From the NCBI RefSeq assembly GCF_040395035.1, contig NZ_JBEBRB010000002.1, positions 52,063 to 116,062 of the forward strand: DNA of 64,000 nucleotides, written 5' to 3'. The DNA comes from Parapedobacter lycopersici_A (GTDB lineage: Bacteria > Bacteroidota > Bacteroidia > Sphingobacteriales > Sphingobacteriaceae). Both the position numbers and the translations under genes were made by a program. The notes beneath the pieces were generated by a model. It was given only the letters and a program-made list of their open reading frames with translations, was not told the origin of the DNA and did no database searches. Below, one piece after another: positions 34,708 to 43,650 of the stretch; position 1 is the first letter of the stretch; every line of letters starts with the position of its first letter.

Positions 34708-36147
34708 ATGAAAAAGATCAGCAGTTACCTATTCTTCATGTTAGTTGGTATCGGAATGATCGCTGCCCAGGTAGACCGCAGCAACTACCCCGAACCGGGT
34801 CCCGCTCCGGAAATCAATATCGGTGATCCGGTTACGTTTACCCTGCCCAATGGACTGAACGTTTTTGTGGTGGAGAACCACAAGCTGCCCCGTGTTACCT
34901 ATTCACTGGTACTCGACCGTGACCCTATTCTGGAAGGAGATAAAGCCGGTATTACCACACTGGTGGGCGAAATGATGATGGGCGGTACGGCTTCGCGCAG
35001 CAAGGACGAACTCGATGAGGCAATTGACCGCATCGGATCGCAGGTCAGCGTATCGGCAACGTCGGCCAGTGCATCGTCACTCAAAAAGTATAACGATCAA
35101 TTGCTCGAACTTTTTACCGATGTCCTGTTTAATCCTGCTTTTCCGCAAAGTGAACTGGATAAGCTAAAAAAACAACTTATCTCTAGTCTCACTGCCGCCA
35201 AAGACGATCCGAACAGCATCGCGGGCGTGGTACGGAACGCCGTGATGTATGGCAAGGATCACCCCTACGGCGAAACCGAAACGGAGGAAACGGTTGCCCG
35301 CATCCAGGTGGATGACATCAAAAGCTATTACAACACTTACTTTAAACCCAACATTGCCTATTTAGCCATTGTTGGGGATATTACCGTGGATGAAGCAAAA
35401 GCACTGGCAAACCGCCATTTTGCGGACTGGCAGCAGGGAACGGTACCCCATCACGAATGGCCGCTACCCAAAGCAGCGGCGGAGAATAACGTAGTCCTGG
35501 TAAACCGCCCGGCAAGTGCCCAGTCGGTCATCCATGTCGGATACCCCTTTGTGCTTAAACCAAATGATCCGGATGTCATCGCCACGAATGTGGTAAGCCG
35601 GGTCCTTGGCGGGGGATCGTCAGGCCGGCTGTTCCTTAACCTCCGTGAAGACAAAGGGTATACGTACGGTGCGTATGGCGGCATTACCCCCGGCAAGTTG
35701 ATTGCGACACTGGACGCAAGTGCCAGCGTACGGAATGCCGTGACGGACAGTGCCGTCCACGAATTTGTGTATGAATTGCAGCGCCTCGGACAACGCACCA
35801 TCACACAGGCCGAACTGGATCTTGCCAAGGCTGCACTGGCAGGCAGCTTTGCCCGGTCATTGGAACAACCCGCTACCATTGCGCGTTTTGCCATCAATAC
35901 AGAACTGCAGGAATTACCAAAAGACTATTATAAGAATTACCTGAAAAACCTCGATGCGCTGACATTGGAACAGACCAATGCGGCGGCAGCGAAGTATGTC
36001 CACGGCTCCGGATTACAGATTACCGTGGTCGGAAAGACCGACGATTTCGCCGATAAGCTGAAAGAATGGGGGACGGTACGCTTTTATACGGTAACGGGCG
36101 ATCCGGTGAACGGAGACGCAGGGAACGGAACTCCTAAAACCGAATAA
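34708..36147 (+). CDS. M16-family peptidase, non-catalytic partner subunit
   Basis: A 479-residue M16 paralogue with a signal peptide (ending GMIAAQ). The position of HxxEH is occupied by LVGEMMMGGTASRSK, so it has no zinc site. Its C-terminal half has GGGSSGRLFLNLREDKGYTYGAY, the R...Y pair that partner subunits donate to the active site of the catalytic chain. It lies 30 bp after that gene. Its last 14 bp overlap the convergent flavin reductase gene. Confidence 0.92.
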   Translation: MKKISSYLFFMLVGIGMIAAQVDRSNYPEPGPAPEINIGDPVTFTLPNGLNVFVVENHKLPRVTYSLVLDRDPILEGDKAGITTLVGEMMMGGTASRSKDELDEAIDRIGSQVSVSATSASASSLKKYNDQLLELFTDVLFNPAFPQSELDKLKKQLISSLTAAKDDPNSIAGVVRNAVMYGKDHPYGETETEETVARIQVDDIKSYYNTYFKPNIAYLAIVGDITVDEAKALANRHFADWQQGTVPHHEWPLPKAAAENNVVLVNRPASAQSVIHVGYPFVLKPNDPDVIATNVVSRVLGGGSSGRLFLNLREDKGYTYGAYGGITPGKLIATLDASASVRNAVTDSAVHEFVYELQRLGQRTITQAELDLAKAALAGSFARSLEQPATIARFAINTELQELPKDYYKNYLKNLDALTLEQTNAAAAKYVHGSGLQITVVGKTDDFADKLKEWGTVRFYTVTGDPVNGDAGNGTPKTE

Positions 36148-36655
36148 ATTCTTCGATCTGCTCGTCGGTAAACCGAAGTGTATCTTCTTTAAAGAGCCGG
36201 TTTTCGCTATTAAACTCGCTAAAAATATGCGGGATATGGATGCGTAGCGGCAACACGTTCAGGCGAACGTAGTGGCAGACGCCGGTAAAGTGGTCGACCC
36301 CCCGGATATTACCGTATTTACCGCTGGAAAGGCCCACCAATGCGGCTTTCTTGTTGAAGAAACTGTCCGGAAATTTACAGGCGTCCATAAATGTCTTCAG
36401 GATACCCGGGAAACTCCCGTTGTATTCGGGGATGATAAAGATAAATTTTTCGGTAGCAGTAACCCGGTCCTGGAAAGGACGGAATGTTTCGTTGCATTTT
36501 CCGTACATCTCCGCCGAAATAAAATTGGCCTGCAGGTCGGCTAACGACAGCATATGGGAAGCCACATGCTTTTCGGTAAGCCGGTGTTGATAATAACTGG
36601 CCAGTTTAAACGTATTACTATTTGGGCGGTTTGTTCCCGAAACAATTGTGATCAT
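36134..36655 (-). CDS. NADPH-dependent FMN reductase
   Basis: A 173-residue flavodoxin-fold protein of the NADPH-dependent FMN reductase family. It starts MITIVSGTNRPNSNTFKLA, where SGTNRPNSNT is the FMN phosphate loop, and has FIIPEYNGSFPGILKTFMD, the conserved P-E-Y-N-x-S-x-P flavin loop. It likely transfers electrons from NAD(P)H to FMN or quinones. It is convergent with, and overlaps, the M16 partner gene by 14 bp, and divergent from parA. Confidence 0.9.
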   Translation of the reverse strand: MITIVSGTNRPNSNTFKLASYYQHRLTEKHVASHMLSLADLQANFISAEMYGKCNETFRPFQDRVTATEKFIFIIPEYNGSFPGILKTFMDACKFPDSFFNKKAALVGLSSGKYGNIRGVDHFTGVCHYVRLNVLPLRIHIPHIFSEFNSENRLFKEDTLRFTDEQIEEFIRF

Positions 36656-36809
36656 TTGAATCTATTTAAAGGACACGCAACATGCGTTATTCGTGCATAT
36701 TGCATTTTAAGGCATCGTGAATAATTCGTATCTTAGCCCCTTATTCGCGTTGAACGATCCAAAAGTACAAATTAGCGATTACTTTAGGAATACGGCCCCA
36801 ACGAATCAT

Positions 36810-36817
36810 TATTTTTG
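36810..36817 (+). promoter_or_regulatory. -7 box of parA
   Basis: TATTTTTG (TAnnTTTG) ends 9 bp before the parA ATG at 36827, so the leader would be only a few nucleotides. The TTG at 36815 that could open a longer parA frame is inside this box. Confidence 0.6.
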
Positions 36818-36826
36818 TCATCATCC

Positions 36827-37624
36827 ATGGGTAAAATTATTGCAATAGCCAACCAGAAAGGAGGTGTCGGTAAGACGACCTCATCCATCAACTTAGCTGC
36901 CAGTCTAGCGGTATTGGAATATAAAACCTTATTGGTAGATGCCGATCCACAGGCCAATTCAACGTCCGGTATCGGGTATGATCCACGTACCATCAAAGCC
37001 AGCGTTTACGAGTGTCTGATTAATGACCTTGATCCGCAGCAGGCTATACAGCGCACGGACACGCCGAACCTGGATTTATTGCCTGCCCACATTGATCTTG
37101 TAGGTGCCGAAATCGAGATGATTAATCTGCATGAACGGGAATATAAAATGAAGCGCGTGCTGGATCAGTTAAAGAATCAATACGACTTTATCGTGATCGA
37201 CTGTTCACCTTCGCTGGGGCTCATCACCATTAATGCGCTCTCGGCGGCCAATTCAGTTATTATTCCCGTACAGTGTGAATACTTTGCACTTGAAGGACTC
37301 GGCAAATTGCTGAACACCATCAAAATCGTTCAAAACAGGCTCAACAGGGATCTGGAGATCGAAGGCATTCTGCTGACGATGTACGACGTCCGCCTTCGGC
37401 TTTCCAACCAGGTCGTGGAAGAAGTAAAATCGCATTTCAACGAGCTGGTTTTCGACACCATTATCCAACGCAATACCCGCTTAAGTGAAGCACCCAGCTT
37501 TGGTGTGTCGGTGATCATGCACGACGCAAACTGCAAAGGGGCGATCAATTATTTAAACCTGGCCCGTGAAATACTTGAAAAAAATGGTCTTGTAAAAGAG
37601 GAGAAAGAACAGGTAAGCGTATAA
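36827..37624 (+). CDS. parA: Chromosome-partitioning ATPase ParA (Soj)
   Basis: A ~265-residue deviant Walker A ATPase that moves the ParB-parS complex along the nucleoid. The sequence begins MGKIIAIANQKGGVGKTTSS, with KGGVGKTT as the deviant P-loop; DADPQANSTSG follows, and FIVIDCSPSLG is Walker B. It is chromosomal Soj by size and context: parB follows 1 bp later, then DUF5683, dapB and lepB, an order I recall as common in Bacteroidota. The upstream TTG start at 36815 is rejected because it lies in the -7 box. Confidence 0.95.
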   Translation: MGKIIAIANQKGGVGKTTSSINLAASLAVLEYKTLLVDADPQANSTSGIGYDPRTIKASVYECLINDLDPQQAIQRTDTPNLDLLPAHIDLVGAEIEMINLHEREYKMKRVLDQLKNQYDFIVIDCSPSLGLITINALSAANSVIIPVQCEYFALEGLGKLLNTIKIVQNRLNRDLEIEGILLTMYDVRLRLSNQVVEEVKSHFNELVFDTIIQRNTRLSEAPSFGVSVIMHDANCKGAINYLNLAREILEKNGLVKEEKEQVSV

Positions 37625-37625
37625 G

Positions 37626-38537
37626 ATGGCAGCACAACAAAGAAAAACAGGTTTAGGTAAAGGCCTTAGTGCCTTACTCGATGACACGGAAATAACACAA
37701 CGGACACCGGAAGACCAGTCGATCGGCGAGGTACCTGCACAGCCCGCCGCGGGTTCCATCGGTTTCGTCAGCATTTCCCGGATTGCGATCAATCCGTTCC
37801 AGCCACGCACAGATTTTGACGAGGAGGCGCTTAGTGAACTGGCGGCTTCCATTAAACTACAGGGGCTGATCCAGCCAATCACTGTGCGCGAAGCGGACAA
37901 CGGCACGTATCAGCTAATCAGTGGTGAACGCAGGCTAAGGGCATCCAAACTTGCGGGGCTGACCGAAATACCGGCATACATCCGCACCGCCAACGACCAA
38001 CAGTTACTGGAAATGGCGCTGATCGAGAATATCCAACGTGAAAACCTGAACGCGATCGAAGTCGCATTAAGTTTTCAGCGGATGCTTGAGGAATGTCACC
38101 TCAAGCAGGAGGAGCTCGGTGAACGGGTAAGCAAAAACCGGTCTACCGTGACGAATTACTTACGCCTGCTTAAACTACCTCCGGTAATACAGGCGGCTAT
38201 CCGCGACGGGCAACTCAGCATGGGTCATGCACGGGCGCTGATTAATGTATCTGAAATCGACAAACAGCTTTACATCTTCCGGGAGATTGTAAAAAAAGAA
38301 CTGTCCGTCCGGAAGACCGAGGAACTCGTACGTGAGTTGCAACAGCTTCGGACACCTGCCAAAAACAAGAAAGCAACGGCACTGTCCTTCCAGTATCAGA
38401 AAGTAGAAGATGACCTGGCCTCCAGGTTTGCCACCAAAGTACGGCTGCGTACCGGCAAGAAGGGGGACGGCTCCATCGAAATCCCTTTTCACTCAGAGGA
38501 TGATTTAAACCGGATTCTCGAATTATTAGATTGGTGA
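37626..38537 (+). CDS. parB: Chromosome-partitioning protein ParB
   Basis: A 303-residue ParB that binds parS sites and hydrolyses CTP in this family. It begins with the ParA-stimulating TGLGKGLSALLDD segment. The nuclease-like/CTPase domain follows, with INPFQPRTDFDEE, the GERRLRASKLAG box and LIENIQRENLNAIE. A helix-turn-helix spans KNRSTVTNYLRLLKLPP. The C-terminal dimerisation region ends at LELLDW. The stop overlaps the next start (TGATG). I saw no clear parS site. Confidence 0.96.
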   Translation: MAAQQRKTGLGKGLSALLDDTEITQRTPEDQSIGEVPAQPAAGSIGFVSISRIAINPFQPRTDFDEEALSELAASIKLQGLIQPITVREADNGTYQLISGERRLRASKLAGLTEIPAYIRTANDQQLLEMALIENIQRENLNAIEVALSFQRMLEECHLKQEELGERVSKNRSTVTNYLRLLKLPPVIQAAIRDGQLSMGHARALINVSEIDKQLYIFREIVKKELSVRKTEELVRELQQLRTPAKNKKATALSFQYQKVEDDLASRFATKVRLRTGKKGDGSIEIPFHSEDDLNRILELLDW

Positions 38538-39283
38538 TGAACCGCTTGCACCTGCTATTCACCGTGCTTTGTACCCTGCTGTTAACGGGTACGCTGTGGG
38601 CACAGGTGCCGGACACCCTGCAACGCGATACGACGTCGATGGCTGTAGCCCGTGATAGCGTAAGTGATGCGGATACGGCGGACACCGAAACAAGGCGGGA
38701 AAGAAGGCTTCGTGAACGGCGCGAGCGGGAGGCAGCGGAACAGCAGGAACCTGTGGTATTTAAAGATTCGGCTAGGCTGGCCATCGAGGAACTCAGCCGC
38801 AAGGCATGGAAACGTTCGCTTATCGTACCCGGATGGGGCCAGTATACCAACGGCGGTTTATGGTGGATCAAAGTACCGGTAATATACGGCGGATTTGCCA
38901 CAACCGTGGTGGTATTTAACTTCAATAACCGGTATTACCGCGAGATCCTCCATGAGGTCCAGTACCGGCTGGCCAATAACCATGCCGAGCCGCCCAACAC
39001 CAAGTATCCCAACGTAGCCAAGGACAGTCAGGGTACGCAGCGCATGATTGCGGCCAAGGATTATTACCGTCGGAACCGCGACCTCATGGTGCTGCTGACC
39101 GTTGCCTGGTGGGGCATCAACGGCATTGAGGCTTATGTCAACTCCATGCTCAAATACCGCTGGGATATCGGCGAAGACCTCGGGTTCCGTGTCGCCCCTA
39201 CCCTGTTGCAGCAGCCAGCAGCGGCCTTTGCCCATCAGCCGTATGCGTTTGGTGTAAAATTAACCATCGACCTGGGCAAATAA
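38537..39283 (+). CDS. DUF5683-domain membrane protein
   Basis: A ~248-residue protein with a signal peptide (MNRLHLLFTVLCTLLLTG), a charged, Arg/Glu-rich linker (ETRRERRLRERREREAAEQQ) and the DUF5683 core, which starts with SLIVPGWGQYTNGGLWWIKV followed by hydrophobic segments. The function is unknown; the domain is characteristic of Bacteroidota and is nearly always placed between parB and dapB, as here. The ATG overlaps the parB stop by one base; the frame extends to a TTG two codons earlier. Confidence 0.85.
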   Translation: MNRLHLLFTVLCTLLLTGTLWAQVPDTLQRDTTSMAVARDSVSDADTADTETRRERRLRERREREAAEQQEPVVFKDSARLAIEELSRKAWKRSLIVPGWGQYTNGGLWWIKVPVIYGGFATTVVVFNFNNRYYREILHEVQYRLANNHAEPPNTKYPNVAKDSQGTQRMIAAKDYYRRNRDLMVLLTVAWWGINGIEAYVNSMLKYRWDIGEDLGFRVAPTLLQQPAAAFAHQPYAFGVKLTIDLGK

Positions 39284-39358
39284 TCCGCTACCGGCCTTTA
39301 TTCCCGGATACCAGTAAATTATTTTAGTTTTCAGAAAAAATTTCCTGCACTTTTGTGT

Positions 39359-39366
39359 TAAGTTTG
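39359..39366 (+). promoter_or_regulatory. -7 box of dapB
   Basis: TAAGTTTG matches TAnnTTTG and leaves a leader of about 45 nt before dapB. It suggests that dapB has its own promoter, although it follows DUF5683 by 132 bp. Confidence 0.5.
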
Positions 39367-39415
39367 CGAATTACGGAATACACATAAACGTTAAGCGATT
39401 ACCTAATTTCATACC

Positions 39416-40165
39416 ATGAATATTACCTTATTCGGATACGGAAAAATGGGCCGGATTATCGAAAAGTTTGCCTTGCAGCGGGGCCACCGGATCCATCGCA
39501 TTGTGGACGAGCATAACCGGTCCGAAACCCTTGCGTCGACCCTTGAAGGGACTGACGTAGCCATTGATTTCAGTCAGCCGGAGGCGGTAATCGGCAACAT
39601 CGACCTTTGCTTTGAGGCAAAAGTTCCCCTGGTCGTTGGCACCACCGGTTGGTATGACCGGCTGGAGGAAATAAAAAATAAGTGTGAGCGCAGTAACAAC
39701 GCCCTGCTCTATGGATCTAATTTCAGTATAGGGGTTAATGTCTTTTTCCATATCAACAAACTGTTGGCTAAGGCCATGAACCCTTACAAACAGTACGACG
39801 TACAGGTGGAAGAGATACACCATATCCATAAGCTGGATTCTCCCAGCGGCACAGCGATCACCCTGGCGGAGGGGATCATCGGGCAGCGTGACGGCAAGTC
39901 CGAGTGGATAAATAACCTGATCGGTGAAGGCACGGAACGCATCCCCACCGCACAGCAGCTCCTGATTGAGAGCCACCGCATTGAGGAGGTGCCGGGCACC
40001 CACACTGTGTTATACAGCTCGGAGGTAGACCAGATTGAATTTAAACATACCGCACACAGCCGGGCCGGTTTTGCACTGGGTGCGGTGATTGCTGCCGAAT
40101 GGCTTCAGGGGAAAACCGGATTTTACCAAGTGACGGAAATGTTTAACTTTGACGGGCACATATAG
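39416..40165 (+). CDS. dapB: 4-hydroxy-tetrahydrodipicolinate reductase
   Basis: A 249-residue NAD(P)H-dependent enzyme of lysine and diaminopimelate synthesis. The N-terminal Rossmann segment is ITLFGYGKMGRIIEKFA, and the catalytic signature EIHHIHKLDSPSGTA contains the His-His-Lys needed for substrate binding. VVGTTGWYDR is the conserved nucleotide-proximal loop. It is followed by lepB after 55 bp. Confidence 0.96.
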   Translation: MNITLFGYGKMGRIIEKFALQRGHRIHRIVDEHNRSETLASTLEGTDVAIDFSQPEAVIGNIDLCFEAKVPLVVGTTGWYDRLEEIKNKCERSNNALLYGSNFSIGVNVFFHINKLLAKAMNPYKQYDVQVEEIHHIHKLDSPSGTAITLAEGIIGQRDGKSEWINNLIGEGTERIPTAQQLLIESHRIEEVPGTHTVLYSSEVDQIEFKHTAHSRAGFALGAVIAAEWLQGKTGFYQVTEMFNFDGHI

Positions 40166-40220
40166 GCATCGCCCACGTTTTTATCAAACAATATAGACGT
40201 ATCTATTCAAAACCAACTAC

Positions 40221-41642
40221 ATGGGATATATCGTTTTTGCAATCATCCTTGTCCTCACCCACTACGGTCTTTGGAAGCTCTTTGTAAAAGCAGGTTTTAA
40301 AGGCTGGGAGTCACTTATTCCGATATACCGGGAATACCTTATTGCCAAAATATCCGGACGTCCGGGATGGTGGATTGCGTTATTGCTTATCCCAATTGTT
40401 AATATTTTTGTTTTCTTCGGCCTGTATATTGATCTGGCAAAAGATTTCGGCAAGCAGCGATTCTGGGAACATGCGGCAACCATTCTCCTGCCGTTCGTGG
40501 TATTTCCGCTGTGGGGCAATGATGCGAAGACGACTTATCTGGGGATGTCGGCCACACCGGCATTTAAAGAAAAGTACCCTTATAAAAAATCATTGGCCCG
40601 CGAATGGGCAGATGCCATCGTGTTTGCCGTAGTGGCAGCGACGCTGATCCGTGGGTTTCTGATCGAAGCGTACATGATTCCGACAGGCTCTATGGAAAAA
40701 AGCCTCCTGGTCGGCGACTTTCTGTTCGTCAGCAAACTGAATTATGGCCCGCGGGTACCGATGACGCCGATTGCCTTCCCTTTTGCACACCATACCATGC
40801 CGCTGACCGGCGGCAAGGCTTACTGGGATGGCCTGCAGCTGGGCTATACCCGACTGCCCGGTTTCGAGGAAATTGAACGTAATGATGTGGTGGTATTTAA
40901 CTATCCGATGGAGGCCGATGCGCCGTTTAACCGTCCGGTCGATAAACGCGAGAACTACATTAAACGTGCTGTGGGAATCCCCGGGGATACCATTTCGCTG
41001 CGCGAGGCCAAACTTTTTGTAAATGGCGAACCGGGGTTTGAACCGCCCCATGGCCAGATGGACTATTACGTTTATACCGATGGAACCGGGCTGAATCCCC
41101 AGCGACTGCACGACATGCGCATCGAATACTACACCTATGCGCGGGAACCTTACCTGCTTTTCCTTACTGAAGAAGCCTATAATGAGGTAAAAAGCTGGGC
41201 AAACGTAACCAAGATCATCCCCAATATCAGGCACCGCGACACCGCGGAACCAGGTGTATTTCCAAACAATGCGCTATATTCCTGGAATATTGACAATTTT
41301 GGTCCGGTCGTTGTCCCGAAAAAGGGCTGGACGATTACATTGGATACACTGACCCTACCCTTTTATGAGCGTGCGATTACGGTATATGAGGGAAACACAC
41401 TGGAAAAACGAGCGGATGGCTATTACCTCAATGGCGCAAAAACCGACAGCTATACGTTCAAAATGGATTATTATTGGATGATGGGCGACAACCGGCATAA
41501 TTCGGAAGACGCACGCACCTGGGGATTTGTTCCCGAAGACCATATCGTGGGGAAAGCACTGTTTGTATGGCTTAGCTGGGATAAAGATGGCACGTTTTTA
41601 AGTAAAATCCGTTGGAACCGCCTGTTTATGGGAATCAAATAG
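40221..41642 (+). CDS. lepB: Signal peptidase I with N-terminal membrane extension
   Basis: A 473-residue leader peptidase. Catalytic Ser157 is in IPTGSMEKSL and Lys248 in NYIKRAVGIPGD; box E is MMGDNRHNSEDAR near the C-terminus. The N-terminal ~110 residues are a hydrophobic domain of several membrane segments (DUF5684-like, GLWKLFVKAGFKGWESLIPI), so the catalytic part begins after one more TM helix. A ~150-residue insertion between Lys248 and box E (FVNGEPGFEPPHG onward) makes the enzyme much longer than E. coli LepB (324 aa). It follows dapB. Confidence 0.94.
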   Translation: MGYIVFAIILVLTHYGLWKLFVKAGFKGWESLIPIYREYLIAKISGRPGWWIALLLIPIVNIFVFFGLYIDLAKDFGKQRFWEHAATILLPFVVFPLWGNDAKTTYLGMSATPAFKEKYPYKKSLAREWADAIVFAVVAATLIRGFLIEAYMIPTGSMEKSLLVGDFLFVSKLNYGPRVPMTPIAFPFAHHTMPLTGGKAYWDGLQLGYTRLPGFEEIERNDVVVFNYPMEADAPFNRPVDKRENYIKRAVGIPGDTISLREAKLFVNGEPGFEPPHGQMDYYVYTDGTGLNPQRLHDMRIEYYTYAREPYLLFLTEEAYNEVKSWANVTKIIPNIRHRDTAEPGVFPNNALYSWNIDNFGPVVVPKKGWTITLDTLTLPFYERAITVYEGNTLEKRADGYYLNGAKTDSYTFKMDYYWMMGDNRHNSEDARTWGFVPEDHIVGKALFVWLSWDKDGTFLSKIRWNRLFMGIK

Positions 41643-41656
41643 GTAATCTCATGGGG

Positions 41657-42379
41657 TCACACGCCGTTGGCTGCCGCAAGGTAACGGCCAACGGTTTCCT
41701 CCAGTCCGAGGTACAGTGCATCCGAGATTAGGGCATGGCCAATACTGACCTCCAACAAACCCGGAATTTCTTTGACAAAATAGTGCAAGTTATGCAAATC
41801 CAGGTCGTGTCCGGCGTTTAAACCGATCCCCAGCTGGCGCGCCACGGCTGCAGCGGTACGGTACGGCGTAATGGCGGCTTCCCGGTTATCCGCATATCCT
41901 TTTGCATAAGCCTCGGTATACAGTTCCACCCGGTCGGTCCCGGTCTGACCGGCTGCTTCTACCATGACCGGATCCGGATCAACGAAAATAGACACCCGGA
42001 TTCCCGCCCCTTTAAACAGTGCGCACATATCCTGAAGATAGCTTTTATGCGTAATGGTATCCCATCCGTGATTCGAGGTGATCTGTCCCGGATTATCGGG
42101 CACCAACGTCACCTGCGCCGGCTGGGTGTCCAACACCAAACGGACAAATTTTTCTTCCCTGCAATTTCCTTCAATGTTCAGCTCCGTCCGGATATTTGCC
42201 CTTAAATCAAACACGTCCTGGTAGCGGATGTGCCGCTCGTCGGGCCGGGGATGGACCGTGATCCCCTGCGCACCAAAACGCTCGCACGCGAGTGCTGCCT
42301 GAAGTACATCCGGGTTATTGCCACCCCTTGAATTTCGCAGTGTTGCGATCTTATTGATATTCACGGAAAGTTTTGCCAT
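41657..42379 (-). CDS. pdxJ: Pyridoxine 5'-phosphate synthase
   Basis: A 240-residue TIM-barrel enzyme that makes pyridoxine 5'-phosphate from 3-amino-2-oxopropyl phosphate and deoxyxylulose 5-phosphate. Signatures: LSVNINKIATLRNSRGGNNP, ITVHPRPDERHIRYQDV with the catalytic His and Arg, and GLNAGHDLDLHNL. It is convergent with lepB (14 bp apart) and divergent from cdaA. PLP made by this pathway serves GlyA, IlvE and the MocR protein in this window. Confidence 0.96.
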   Translation of the reverse strand: MAKLSVNINKIATLRNSRGGNNPDVLQAALACERFGAQGITVHPRPDERHIRYQDVFDLRANIRTELNIEGNCREEKFVRLVLDTQPAQVTLVPDNPGQITSNHGWDTITHKSYLQDMCALFKGAGIRVSIFVDPDPVMVEAAGQTGTDRVELYTEAYAKGYADNREAAITPYRTAAAVARQLGIGLNAGHDLDLHNLHYFVKEIPGLLEVSIGHALISDALYLGLEETVGRYLAAANGV

Positions 42380-42564
42380 GGGAATATTTTTTACAAACTA
42401 CGCGAAAATTGCCCTTATAAACAAGTTTCTGAAACGGCGATCGCGGTAACACGGGTCGCTCCGCGACGGGTGGAGAACCGCCTTATTAGCGGAAATGTAG
42501 AAAACCATCCCCGTTTTCGAAACCTGTTATATTTCGGGTAAAAAATTATTAAATTGCATCACTT

Positions 42565-43356
42565 ATGGGAGGTTTTGACATCAGCTTTTTCAATATCCGC
42601 TTGCTCGACGTGATCGACATCTTTCTGGTGGCTATCATCCTGTATTACATATATAGCCTCATCCGGGGTACCATCGCGGTTAACATCCTGATCGGGTTGG
42701 GGCTTATTTACGTCATTTACATCATCGTCAAGCAATCCAACATGCACCTGCTGACCGAAATTTTCGGCGGGTTTATCAGTGTTGGATCGATTGCGCTGAT
42801 TGTCGTTTTCCAGCAGGAAATCCGACGATTCCTGATCCATATTGGCAAGAACATATCCGTAAGACGGAAGAACCTGCTGTGGTCCATTTTTGTGAGTAAA
42901 AAAGCGGCCGAGCACGATAACCGGGCCCGTCTGAAACCCATCATTGATGCCTGCCGCAGCATGTCAAAATCATACACCGGTGCCCTGTTGGTTTTTTCAA
43001 AATATTTTGACGAGGAATATTACCAGAGCAGCGGGGAGTACCTCGACGCAGAGCTCTCCAAACGGCTATTGGAAAGTATCTTCCAGAAACACAGTCCGCT
43101 ACATGACGGCGCTGTGGTTATTGTTGATTTCCGGATCAAGACGGCCAGTTGCGTATTACCGCTATCAGACAGCGAAGATCTTCCGCTGCATTTTGGACTG
43201 CGGCATCGGGCAGCTATCGGGGTAACTGAGGTGAGCGATGCCGTAGCCGTTATTGTATCAGAGGAAACCGGTGAGATTTCCTTCGCCAAAGACGGCAATG
43301 TGAATATGAATATTGGACATGAAGAACTGGAAGAACTGCTCAATGCTTCCATATAG
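42565..43356 (+). CDS. cdaA: Diadenylate cyclase CdaA-type (c-di-AMP synthase)
   Basis: A 263-residue membrane-bound enzyme that makes cyclic di-AMP from two ATP. The N-terminal ~85 residues hold three transmembrane helices (DIFLVAIILYYIYSLI). The DAC catalytic domain has both signatures, DGA in SPLHDGAVVIVDFR and RHR in FGLRHRAAIGVTE. No CdaR (YbbR) gene follows, unlike in Firmicutes. c-di-AMP controls K+ and osmotic homeostasis, and a Kup transporter lies in the same window, but a link is inferred. Confidence 0.94.
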   Translation: MGGFDISFFNIRLLDVIDIFLVAIILYYIYSLIRGTIAVNILIGLGLIYVIYIIVKQSNMHLLTEIFGGFISVGSIALIVVFQQEIRRFLIHIGKNISVRRKNLLWSIFVSKKAAEHDNRARLKPIIDACRSMSKSYTGALLVFSKYFDEEYYQSSGEYLDAELSKRLLESIFQKHSPLHDGAVVIVDFRIKTASCVLPLSDSEDLPLHFGLRHRAAIGVTEVSDAVAVIVSEETGEISFAKDGNVNMNIGHEELEELLNASI

Positions 43357-43541
43357 CGGCTCCGGACGGCATCGTTATCCCTGTCGGGCCAGCCTATAAC
43401 CTCTGCATATCACGTGACCTAATTTTTACAATTCAGCCATACAAACAACCTGGCTTTTCCCGTTACTAATACGTAAGTCAATTGGATGCGTACCTGAGCG
43501 TAACGGTTGATTTCGTTATTTGACACATTGTTTCACAAAGC

Positions 43542-43580
43542 CCTGTTTTCCTGCACCGATATCGGTGCAGGAAAAACAGG
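43542..43580. terminator. Long palindrome between convergent cdaA and DUF4091 genes
   Basis: CCTGTTTTCCTGCACCGAT (43542-43560) is followed immediately by its complement with one bulged A (43561-43580), a ~19-bp stem with essentially no loop. It contains T and A runs in the outer stem rather than after it. It lies between two convergent stops and may act in both directions as a terminator or an mRNA 3' end; cruciform formation is also possible. Confidence 0.6.
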
Positions 43581-43650
43581 CACAACTACCGATTGCAATA
43601 AATACAATAAACCTTACCTGATCCTAACCGGGGCAATCAAGCGAACTGAA

